DNA from: Ypsolopha sequella
Taxonomy: Eukaryota > Arthropoda > Insecta > Lepidoptera > Ypsolophidae
Length of the DNA: 64,000 nt
Assembly: GCA_934047225.1 (NCBI GenBank)
Contig: OW203992.1
Coordinates: 16,667,501 to 16,731,500, forward strand
Direction of reading: 5' to 3'
Shown here: positions 21,754 through 31,300 of the stretch, piece by piece
How the letters are laid out: each line of letters starts with the position of its first letter
Position numbering within the stretch: position 1 is the first letter of the stretch
Position numbers and translations under genes: made by a program
Notes under the pieces: model-generated
Database searches by the model: none
Seen by the model: the letters and a program-made list of their open reading frames with translations, nothing else
Told to the model about the DNA's origin: nothing

Positions 21754-21872
21754 TTAAGAGCCGCTTAACAACGAATTGTGAAAAAGCCACCTTTTTCTAA
21801 TCAAACGAAACAGAACACTTAAATTCAAAATTTGCTCAATATTTCACAATCCGGCTGCTAAACCGCTCTTAA
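21754..21872. mobile_element. TTAA MITE family II, copy 4 (deleted)
   Basis: TTAAGAGCCGC... to ...AAACCGCTCTTAA, 119 bp. The left arm is intact (ATTGTGAAAAAGCCACC, GAAACAGAACACTTAAATTC), but the core and most of the right arm are gone. Confidence 0.7.
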
Positions 21873-22000
21873 ATTACACATTTATTTTATTACACATTTA
21901 AAAGTTTTTATTTCAAACATTGTCTTCTAATAATGTAAGTAGTATTTATAAAATACCACAGTAAACGTAAACTTATTATTACTTTATACCATATAACCAG

Positions 22001-22112
22001 GGATAGCATATTCCGATCGATAAAGTTGGAAAAATATCAGAAAACGCAACTATAAAAATTACGTTTTCTGATATTTCAACTTTAGGCATATATCGATCCG
22101 AATATCCTATCC
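22001..22112. repeat. Small foldback MITE
   Basis: Arms GGATAGCATATTCCGATCGA..ATATCAGAAAACG and CGTTTTCTGATAT..ATCGATCCGAATATCCTATCC are inverted around a loop of about 15 nt. Confidence 0.7.
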
Positions 22113-22147
22113 TTACTTATAACACAAAATAGGCATACTCGTTACAC

Positions 22148-22437
22148 TTAAGAGCGATTGAGCAGCCGGATTGTGAAAAACCCACCTTTTTCTAATTAAT
22201 CGAAACAGAACACTTACATTCAAAATAAACTCAACAGTTATTCAACAAAACCTTAATTATTACCTATGTATTGTGTATGCTGCCATCGCAAAGCTTCCTT
22301 TGGTTTCCATAAACTACAATTTCAAAAAAAAATAATATTAAATTTGTTTAAATTCAATTTTACAGAAACCCATGAAAACTTAGTGATGGCATACACAATG
22401 CGTGTTTTTCACAAACCGGCTGCTAAATGGCTCTTAA
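22148..22437. mobile_element. TTAA MITE family II, copy 5
   Basis: 290 bp, TTAA at 22148-22151 and 22434-22437. The left arm is full (AGCAGCCGGATTGTGAAAAA); the right arm is shortened (TTTTTCACAAACCGGCTGC). Confidence 0.75.
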
Positions 22438-22480
22438 GCGCTCACATTTTAACTTCGAAAAAAAAAACATTTAATACTTA

Positions 22481-23377
22481 ATTAACAGTACAAACTGTCT
22501 CAATCAGCTGAATCAACATGTACGTAAGAAGGAGAAAAAAACTCGATCTGATTTTGTTGATGCTGATGACACGGGATAAACGTTTAATAAGGAAAGCATC
22601 TAGAAGAAAACTAAATTTGTACAACACGCTGTCAGAAACCACAAATGAAACTCCAGAATCGCGACACCGTATTATAAATGGTTGTAGGGTACAATTCAGT
22701 CTTTGCAACTTTTCACGACGCTCCTCAATTGTCACCTGAACATCCGCCTCGGTGTCGATGCTGGTGACAGAACCATCCAAAAACACCGCGCGTGACGCCT
22801 GCCACTCCTTCTGTCAATTAATTTGATGTTATTATTAGATTACAATAAAAATGACATCAGTCGATATTTTAGCAAAAGACAAATAAAAAACCTATCGCAA
22901 ATTAATGTAAACTAATAACCTGATCTCCCCTTAAAATGAATTCGGGTTTAAAAGAAAGACCTAATGTACATTATGTATTGTGTTAGTTTCTAAGGTAGCA
23001 TCTCTAAACGCCAGGGTAGACGTAAAAACCCGTTCCACAACCACTCGAGTGAAAACAAACAGCTCACTTACTTCACTTACACTTAAATTTTACCGTCACC
23101 TAGGCGTTTAGGAACGCTACCTACAATAGATGATAGTTATCTGAATAATGTCAGTGTCAAAAAAATTGCAGAAGGTTCATTTGACACAAAAGCTTGGTAG
23201 GGGTGTAGAAAAGAGGGCACTATGGGAAAAAAAAACCGCGCGAAAGCATTCATAGCTACATAAACTTCTGTCTACATATTCAAAATTGCAAGACAAAACA
23301 AACAACTTACCGGCGAATGTGTCAATGTAATGCGACAGGTTCCATTTTGTAAGCAGATCGGTAGTTGCTTGATCCAT
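22481..23377 (-). CDS. Candidate two-exon gene fragment with SAM-like N-terminus
   Basis: Exon 1 candidate is 23377-23311: an ATG in good context (AATAATGG) opens 22 codons containing KWNLSHYIDTF, which resembles the first helices of a SAM domain. It ends at a consensus donor G|GTAAGTT. Exon 2 candidate starts at 22810 after a branch-like CTAATAATAAC and the acceptor TTGACAG. It begins KEWQASRAVFLDGS, as might follow the end of a SAM domain, and is open to a stop at 22478-22480, with EERREKLQRLN in the middle. The phases do not match (exon 1 leaves one base, exon 2 is open from phase 0), so a middle exon is missing or the gene is broken. The intron holds a small foldback (22993-23122). Function unknown; it could be a TE-linked SAM gene or a pseudogene. 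Confidence 0.3.
22993..23122. repeat. Small foldback MITE
   Basis: AGGTAGCATCTCTAAACGCC and GGCGTTTAGGAACGCTACCT form inverted ends, with GACGTAAAA/TTTACCGTC just inside. It lies within the putative intron of the SAM-like fragment. Confidence 0.65.
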
Positions 23378-23884
23378 TATTTGTTAGGTATGCACTTTCT
23401 GATTTTATTCTATAATTAACCACTTTGAAAATAGCACAGATAGAGCAATAGAAATTATAAAATAGCGACGCGCGTTGGTTGGAGTCGCTCGATGCAAAGA
23501 AAGAACGATATTTTTCTGGGTCGGTCAGAAAGACAGACGGACACTCTTTGAGTGTTGCCGCTTAAGAAAAAACGAAAAAACAAAGTTCCCAAACCTTTAA
23601 TCAAAAGTCGCTAGATTTTAAGAAAAACGAATTGAAAAATCATAAATTTCTTTCGTCACTGGTTGTAACGTGACGCCTTCATAAGTCTGATCTCCACGAA
23701 AATTCTTACAATTTTACAATAGTATGACACAGTCAAGATTAGAGTCAGGTATTTTTATTTTCCCCATACTAAATGAAAAACGATTTAAACGAGAATGAAA
23801 ATCCCCTCTAAATACGTGATAATTTTTCAAGTATATTTACACGTCGTCATAAGAAAATCCAAGTAAAATAATTCTAAAATTAGT
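23123..23884. other. Putative promoter-proximal and noncoding DNA
   Basis: Apart from exon 1 of the SAM-like fragment (23311-23377), no coding sequence or repeat is visible. A GC-richer spot with GCGACGCGCGTTGG lies at about 23464, upstream of the candidate ATG. Confidence 0.3.
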
Positions 23885-24125
23885 TTTCCTTATCCATTCA
23901 TCCATCAGCCTGTCTTCATCCACTGTTGGACATAGGCCTTTCCAAGATTTCACCACTCATGTTGGTCCTCTCTTGGAAGTAATGCCCATACTCACACACG
24001 CTGGGCAGGCGGGTTGGTGAGCGCGGTGCCGAAACCCTCGCACCTGTCTGTTTTATATAAGGCCGCCATCAATCGGTTCCAAGTTTTGTGCCTGAGAGCT
24101 GTCCTCTTACTCTGCCCCGAATAAT
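23885..24125 (-). mobile_element. LINE-related interspersed repeat
   Basis: Starts with CCATTCATCCATCAGCCTGT and TCCACTGTTGGACATAGGCC (complement of the RTE-type 3' end), continues with GGGCAGGCGGGTTGGTGAGC and TCTGTTTTATATAAGGC. The same order is seen at 59560-59860. No intact frame. Confidence 0.6.
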
Positions 24126-24435
24126 ACCTAAACGTAAGCTTATTTTTTTCCTTATACACATTATAAAATAAAGGTTACATAATAATATAACTATCCTCCT
24201 AATAAAACTAATATTATAAAATATTAGATAAATTAAAACCTGTCAGTATTTTTCTGGAAAACATGCCTACACGGTCTAAATATTTGTAGGCTTAATAAGG
24301 AGTAAAGATCCGACGATTAAAAATTGCATCTGTGAGAGCTAAAAAAACAACTGAAATCGGAGCAAATTGATCCGCATGTAGGTAACACTGGTTAATTGTA
24401 CGAAATGAATGAATCTGAAAATAAAGTGACAGCAT

Positions 24436-25202
24436 ACAAATTTTGGTGCTGTCACACAAAGTATGATAATAGCATCGTATGTCATAGTTCTCACACAAAT
24501 TTTGGTGCTGTCACACAAAGTGTGATAATAGCATCGTATGTCATAGTTCTCACACAAATTTTGGTGCTGTCACACAAAGTATAATAATAGCATCGTATGT
24601 CATAGTTCTCACACAAATTTTGGTGCTGTCACACAAAGTATAATAATAGCATCGTATGTCATAGTTCTCACACAAATTTTGGTGCTGTCACACAAAGTAT
24701 AATAATAGCATCGTATGTCATAGTTCTCACACAAATTTTGGTGCTGTCACACAAAGTATAATAATAGCATCGTATGTCATAGTTCTCACACAAATTTTGG
24801 TGCTGTCACACAAAGTATGATAATAGCATCGTATGTCATAGTTCTCACACAAATTTTGGTGCTGTCACACAAAGTATAATAATAGCATCGTATGTCATAG
24901 TTCTCACACAAATTTTGGTGCTGTCACACAAAGTATAATAATAGCATCGTATGTCATAGTTCTCACACAAATTTTAGTGCTGTCACACAAATTATGATAA
25001 TAGCATCGTATGTCATAGTTCTCACAAAAATTTTGGTGCTGTCACACAAAGTATGATAATAGCATCGTATGTCATAGTTCTCACACAAATTTTGGTGCTG
25101 TCACACAAAGTGTGATAATAGCATCGTATGTCATAGTTCTCACACAAATTTTGGTGCCGTCACACAAATTATGATAATAGCATCGTAATTCATAGTTCGT
25201 TC
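24436..25202. repeat. 59-bp minisatellite, 13 copies
   Basis: The unit contains TTTTGGTGCTGTCACACAAA, then GTATRATAATAGCATCGTAT, then GTCATAGTTCTCACACAAAT. TTGGTGCTGT (or a one-base variant) recurs at 24443 and every 59 bp to 25151, giving 13 units. Units differ at only a few positions (GTATGATAA, GTATAATAA, GTGTGATAA), so the array is young or homogenised. The period is not a multiple of three. Confidence 0.9.
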
Positions 25203-25212
25203 ACCAAAGTAT

Positions 25213-26340
25213 GATGTCGGCATCCTTATTAATGATTTCGTAATCATAATCGTATTCAACTTATTTTTATCGGGCTTGTTGTGCGCCGTTCCTCTTTTTT
25301 CGTGTGTCTGTAATCATATATTATTACGATGTCATAATATTTCAAAATGACTTGTCTTTAAAAAAAATTATGCTTACTACAAAAATAAAGTGACAAGTCC
25401 CTCTAATTCAAATTTCTACCATAACGGCGACTTCACCGTATTGATAGTGATAGTTCTTAAATTATACTAAGAAATCCTACATATTTTAGGTGAAAGTGTT
25501 CTTGCGTTATAACATTATAATATAATTTCTTATTATCATTCAAATTCATTATCACGTAAAACATTTATTGTGACATAGTATGATTTTATGGGGAAGGCAT
25601 GATGTAATACCAAAATGATAATCTTATTTTCTGTGACCAATTTTTACGGTGATCAGTCTTCATAATATTGCCTTACTTACCTTAAAAACTCGATTATTTT
25701 CTGAAACGTTTTAATGACAGCATAACATTTTCCTATTATCACCTAACTTAAAAACAATTCACCGTATTTTAAACTTACGTAATGCTATTTTATAATGAAG
25801 CCAAAAAGACATTTTTCTCAGTGTGTTATCAACTTTTTGGAATAATCTAATGGCGTGTGTACTACGTCTTTATGTTTTATTACAACCCGTTGGTTCTATT
25901 TTTACTCATGTCAAAAAAGATGCGAGGTACGATAATGCAGTCACCAGTTTAGTGAAACAGTTCCTAGTCTCTAGACGTCTCCAAGTACTCTCCTCATACA
26001 TATCTATACTACTCGTCTATACTACTCATATATAGACTAGTCGTCTAGATTTGAACCATCGGTAAGCGTATTCCCGGGGTGATGATTTAAAACGGCGGCA
26101 GCTGGTAGTTTCCCCACCCTCCCTGAGGGTTTGTTCTAGGCGAACACTTAGTGTGTATCCATTTGACACTATGTAGATAATATCGTCATACTATTCGGTA
26201 GGAATGCTGATTACTGCATTATGCCATCATTTGTGCAAGTTGATATAGTATTAAGTAGTTTAATTTTAATAAACTTGGTGTAAATAGAAACTTTCTACTT
26301 TACTGCTCATAGTCAACAAATTTTTCGTGTGATGTAAAAA
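25213..26340. other. Noncoding stretch beside minisatellite
   Basis: Scattered weak echoes of the 59-bp unit (for example AAAGTATGATGTCGGCATCC at about 25206) fade out. The 70-codon frame at 25823-26035 is unremarkable. Confidence 0.35.
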
Positions 26341-26388
26341 TCCGCTAAAAGGAAAATTCCCACGGGAAACGCTGCGGGATGTCCGCTA
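26341..26388 (+). mobile_element. Helitron 3' end
   Basis: CCCACGGGAAACGCTGCGGG then ATGTCCGCTAG closely resembles the 3' ends at 17737 and 50162. The 5' boundary is not defined. Confidence 0.6.
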
Positions 26389-26562
26389 GGCGGCTATGAA
26401 AAACAAACTCATAGAGAAACCATAAATAAATATCACGTGCGAATTATATTTTCATAATTTTTATTACTTATCTTCATTTAACGTTACATATATTTTAAGA
26501 AGAGAATCTTTTCCTATTTAGATATTAAATCATAATTATCTTAGTACTTTTGTTTTTTATAT

Positions 26563-26830
26563 ACAACGTGTAACAGAAAGGTGTAACCATATTTAAAGAG
26601 CTTATTCATTCAATGGTATAGGACAACGTTTACTATGGAGACAACACCGAAATCTCAAAAAAAAAATCTGCCCTTCCATACATTTCGGCTGAGCGGCATT
26701 GCATTTTTCTATGAAACAGTAAAAAAATTTTTTCGAGGTATAGGTTTTGTTCGATAGTTAAAGTTGTTCTGTACCATTGACTGAATAAGCTCTTCAAATA
26801 TGGTTACACCTTTCTGTTATACGTTGCATA
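26563..26830. mobile_element. MITE family IV, copy 2
   Basis: Ends CAACGTGTAACAGAAAGGTG and CACCTTTCTGTTATACGTTG; core includes GAGCGGCATTGCATTTTTC. Partner of 8687-8940. Confidence 0.7.
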
Positions 26831-27288
26831 ATTATATAGGTAAATACACATAAATGAGACACAATTATTACAAGATAACACAATAGAGTCCAAGATATAT
26901 TTCGGGCCCCACCGGGCCCAGCATCAGTTGGAGTAATAATCTTTGTACATAATATGACGGAATAAAAATAAGTGTGGAACTATATGGAGAAGAATTACCC
27001 AAAGACTCCTTAACTTGGCAGCGAATAAATTATGTGAGTTGATATTTGCCTGTCTCAGAATCCGGGATGAGTTGATTTTGTCCTTAAAATATAATCTAAT
27101 AAAAACGAAACTTGTTTAGAATAGTTAATTTGGATAAAGTTTTTACACCCAGTAAACTTCTAAATGAGAAAATAAATAATGTTCAATCATTGCGGTATAG
27201 AAACGTAGAAAGAAAAGTAAATCTGGAAGAAGAATTCTAGCTCGAATCCCAGTTCAGAGCTCCTCACATCCAGAATTACTATATATAT
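26831..27288. other. Noncoding stretch
   Basis: Contains a hairpin motif at 26891-26930 (GATATATTTCGGGCCC and GGGCCCAGCATCAG), repeated in related form near 38691, 55118 and 62587. It ends in a (TA)n run that is the target of the LTR element. Confidence 0.4.
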
Positions 27289-27293
27289 ATATA

Positions 27294-27538
27294 TGTAGGT
27301 TAGGGCCACTCACTCCCTAGCCGTTTATATTTTCGCTCGCCATTTATATTTTCGTTATAATTTTTACTATTATTGTTAAGTTGGTATTGTCTTTATTTTT
27401 AAGAAAGAGAAGGAGGATGAGAGAGAGAGATAGAGAGGGACGCGGACGGATAGGTGATGAGGAGTTTGGTTTTGTCGAATTAAAGAATTAAAATAAAAGT
27501 TTAAAGATATACGCGTGTTTCCATAAGAACCCCCTACA
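27294..27538 (+). repeat. 5' LTR
   Basis: 245 bp, starting TGTAGG and ending CCTACA (a 6-bp inverted terminus with TG...CA). Base for base the same as the 3' LTR as read by eye. It holds a near-duplicated TTTATATTTTCG (TATA-like), a GAGAGAGA run and AATAAA at 27492-27497, the likely poly(A) signal. Confidence 0.93.
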
Positions 27539-27541
27539 ATT

Positions 27542-27559
27542 TGGGGGCTCGTCCGGGAT
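27542..27559 (+). promoter_or_regulatory. Primer-binding site, tRNA-Pro type
   Basis: TGGGGGCTCGTCCGGGAT begins three bases after the 5' LTR. It is complementary to the 3' end of tRNA-Pro, the same 18-mer known as the primer site of murine leukaemia virus. It primes minus-strand DNA synthesis. Confidence 0.85.
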
Positions 27560-28395
27560 GGAATCAGCATTCTGGATGTGAGTTATTCGGGATGTGCACG
27601 CGGAACTAACGAAGGACGACGACGCTGAATGAAAACGAAGCCCTAGACAACGAACTACAGAACACAAATGAAGACGTAAAACGAACGACGAATATTATAC
27701 GGAAGACGAACGAAGACGTAAAACGAACGACGAATATAAAATTACTAAGAAGAAAAAGAAGACACAATCATACAAGACGACGAACATTGTAGAAGACGTA
27801 CTTACCTACCTACCTATTGCATTCAAGAACAAAGACGGGAAGACGAAAACTTTGACCAGGACGTGCTATTTTCTAAGACGAAGACGTAAAAACATGACGC
27901 TGAAATAGCTGTTTTTCAAGAAAGAAGACCAAGCTCAGTGAGAAAATTATCTTCACATGAAGTAAGCTGAAAAACATCGAAAATAACCTCATCATGGCGG
28001 ACATTTTCGAATCATCAAGTTGAGAAACCAAGACGACACGATACGAACAAATCCGAGAAGACACGAGCGAACAGGAGCCGGAAACGAAGATTCAAGATTG
28101 ACAGAACCGGTGTTGCCAGGCTCTTAAGGCCGACGCCACACATACGAAGACGGACAAGACTGCGCTGCCGGATACACGCTTCTGGCATCTGTGACCACTT
28201 AGAAGTTGACATAACTAACAGTTAGTTACCACAAATGAGAAGTGAAATCGGAACGCAGCGGTGAATGACATTTTGAAGTGAAGTTGATTGACTTTTGATC
28301 TTTTTGGATTTTGTTTTGTTTACGTTTTCTTGCACAGTGAACCGAATTTTATTAAGTAAAGTTACATATTAAAAGTAGAGTAATTGTTGTAAACG
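27560..28395 (+). other. Retrotransposon leader (5' untranslated, 836 nt)
   Basis: Rich in GAAGACG-like words. A 26-bp duplication begins GAAGACGTAAAACGAACGAC at 27670 and again at 27712. No long frame. It probably holds packaging and dimerisation signals, but none is identifiable by eye. Confidence 0.6.
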
Positions 28396-31300
28396 ATGGC
28401 ACCCCCGCGGAAAGGTAAACGACAGGACATGGAGGACGATGATGACAGATTATATCGAGATCGACGGGATTACGATCACCGGCCTAGAATATCACTGAGT
28501 GATATCGAGAAGACAGCGACTCCTTTCACGGCGGACGATAACTATCCCGTGAAAGCCTGGATTGAAGAATTCGAAGATATAGCTGACACAATGAACCTTA
28601 CCCAACTGGAGATTTTAATATGTGGACGACGACTTTTACAAGGCACTGCAAGGTTATTTTTGAGATCGCTTGGGTCAACCAAAACGTGGGAAGAGTTAAA
28701 GACAAAGCTTTTAGAAGAATTTGGACCAAGATTCAACTCAGCTGAAGTTCATATGAGGCTACAGAGACAAAGACCTAAACCAGGACAAAGTGTACTGCAA
28801 TATTTTTATGAAATGCGTGAAATAGCGGCACACGGAAAGATAGAAGACGATGCACTCATAGACTATGTCATTCAAGGAATTAAGGGAGATGCTGCGGCAA
28901 AGACTGTGTTATATGGAGCAAGAACCTTGAAGGAGTTTCGGGAGAAAATTGATATTTACTTAAAGATTATAGAAAGTGGGGACTACAGAAGACAAGAAAG
29001 AATCCGAGAAGGAAGATATGAGGACAAAAGACTCAACGGTCATGACAAGAAACGTGAATATGATCACCAACCGGCTTATAATGGAAGAGGGAAGCCAAGA
29101 TTTAGCGATCAAGTGAAACCTAAAACTGAAGAAAGACGATCAGTGAGGTGCTATTCATGTGGTGAATTTGGACATGATGCTGGACATTGTAACTACAAGG
29201 AGAAGGGAATAAAATGTTTTAGATGTAATAATTTTGGGCACATCTCTACAAGTTGTCCGAACAATGAAGCAAAGAAGGTGTACCAGGTTTATGAGGATAA
29301 GGACAATATAACTCTGAAATATGCTGATGAAGAAGTAAAGAAAGTATATCATGTTTATGATGGGAAAGTGGATATGCCATTTAAAATTATAAACATCAAT
29401 GGCCAAGAAGTAAATAGCATTATCGACACTGGAAGTGAAATAAACATAGCAGCTGAATCACTCCTCAAAGAATTAAATATAAAGAAGCAAGATGAAACAA
29501 GAATAATAGAGGGCATAGGACAGTCCAAAATAAAAACAAAGGGGACGTTCACAGCAGAGGTATGCATAGATAACTGCACTTTTGAAACAGAGTTTGTCAT
29601 AATCGAAGATGGCGCTATTCCAACAAAAATACTCCTGGGAAACAAAATATTATACCATGTAGACCTGAACATTACTGCTGAAGGAGTAATATGCAAAGAA
29701 GCGTCTCATTTGGCTTTGTTGGCTAGATCATTAAATAAAGATGAAAATCAGCTGGATATAGGAAGTACAAAATATAAGGACAAGATTATTGAAAGGGTAG
29801 AAGAGTATACACCTATACCTAAAAAGGAAAGCAGCGTAGAACTAAAGATTATCTTATCAGATGAAACACCAATATATCAAAATCCTAGACGCTTGTCACC
29901 ATTTGAGCTTTCAGTGGCAGAAGAACAAATATCCGAGTGGATGAAAGAAGGAGTTATCAAACCTAGCAAATCAGACTTTGCCAGTCCAATAGTTTTGACC
30001 AAAAAGAAGAATGGAACTTACCGTCTGTGCATTGACTACCGCAGATTAAATAAAAAGATTATTAAAGAGAGATTTCCACTACCTCTTATTGAAGACCAGT
30101 TAGATAAGCTAAGAGATGCAACATATTTTACAACGCTAGACCTGAAGAATGGATTTATGCACGTCAAAGTAAATCCAGAGAGCCAGAAGTACACAGCATT
30201 TGTAACGCCAAGAGGACAGTATGAATTTTGCAAAATGCCATTTGGTTTGTCAACAGCACCGTCAGTTTTCCAGCGTTTCATCTGCCATGTGTTTAGAGAC
30301 CTGATTTTAGATGGAACAGTTATGGCATTTTTAGACGACCTGAATTTACCATCAAAAACAGAAGAAGAAGGAATCTTTAAATTAGAGGTTGTACTGAACA
30401 GAGCAGAGGAGTATGGACTGAAGATTAACTGGGATAAATGTCAGTTTTTAAAGACAGAGATAGAGTATTTAGGCTACAAAATCAAAGAAAACACGATTGA
30501 ACCATCTCCTATGAAAATACAAGCAGTTATGAAATTTAAGATGCCGAAGAATATAAAAGACGTTCAGTCATTCCTTGGATTAACGGGATACTTTAGAAAA
30601 TTTATTCCACAGTACTCTCTAATTGCAAAACCAATGACGGACCTATTGAAAAAAGAAGCTGAATTTAATTTTGGAAGAAAATGTGAAGAAGCGTTTGAAG
30701 AATTAAAAAGAAGATTATGTGATTCACCTGTCTTACAAATATATGATCCTACAGCAGAGACAGAGGTGCACACAGATGCGAGCAAGAACGGATACGGTGC
30801 AGTACTCCTGCAAAAGAGCAGAAATGATGGGAAATTTCATCCTGTATACTATATGAGTAAAAAGACGACTGAAACAGAAAAGAAATACCACAGTTACTAC
30901 TTGGAGATACTGGCGATAGTCGCTGCATTACAAAAATTTAGAGTGTATCTTTTAGGGATCTCTTTTAGAGTGGTGACTGACTGTTCTGCTATTACAAAGA
31001 CCTTGGATAAGAATGATCTACCACCAAGGGTAGCCAGATGGGCAATACTCCTTCAAGAATTTGACTGCAAGATTGAACACCGTAAAGGCACCTCAATGAG
31101 ACATGTAGACGCACTGAGTCGCTACCCAATGACATTACTGTTAACAGAGACCAGCATAAGAATAAGGAAAGCTCAAGAAGAAGATGTTAAGCTCAAGTTA
31201 ATTAAACAAATACTAGAAAAAGAACCTTACGAAGATTTTATACTTCAGAATGGGATTGTTTATAAAGATGGAAAGGAAGGATTGTTATTAGTTGTGCCAA

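Noticed and set aside
24436..25202. CRISPR-like array
   Set aside because: The repeats are contiguous 59-bp units without variable spacers, in eukaryotic DNA; it is a minisatellite.
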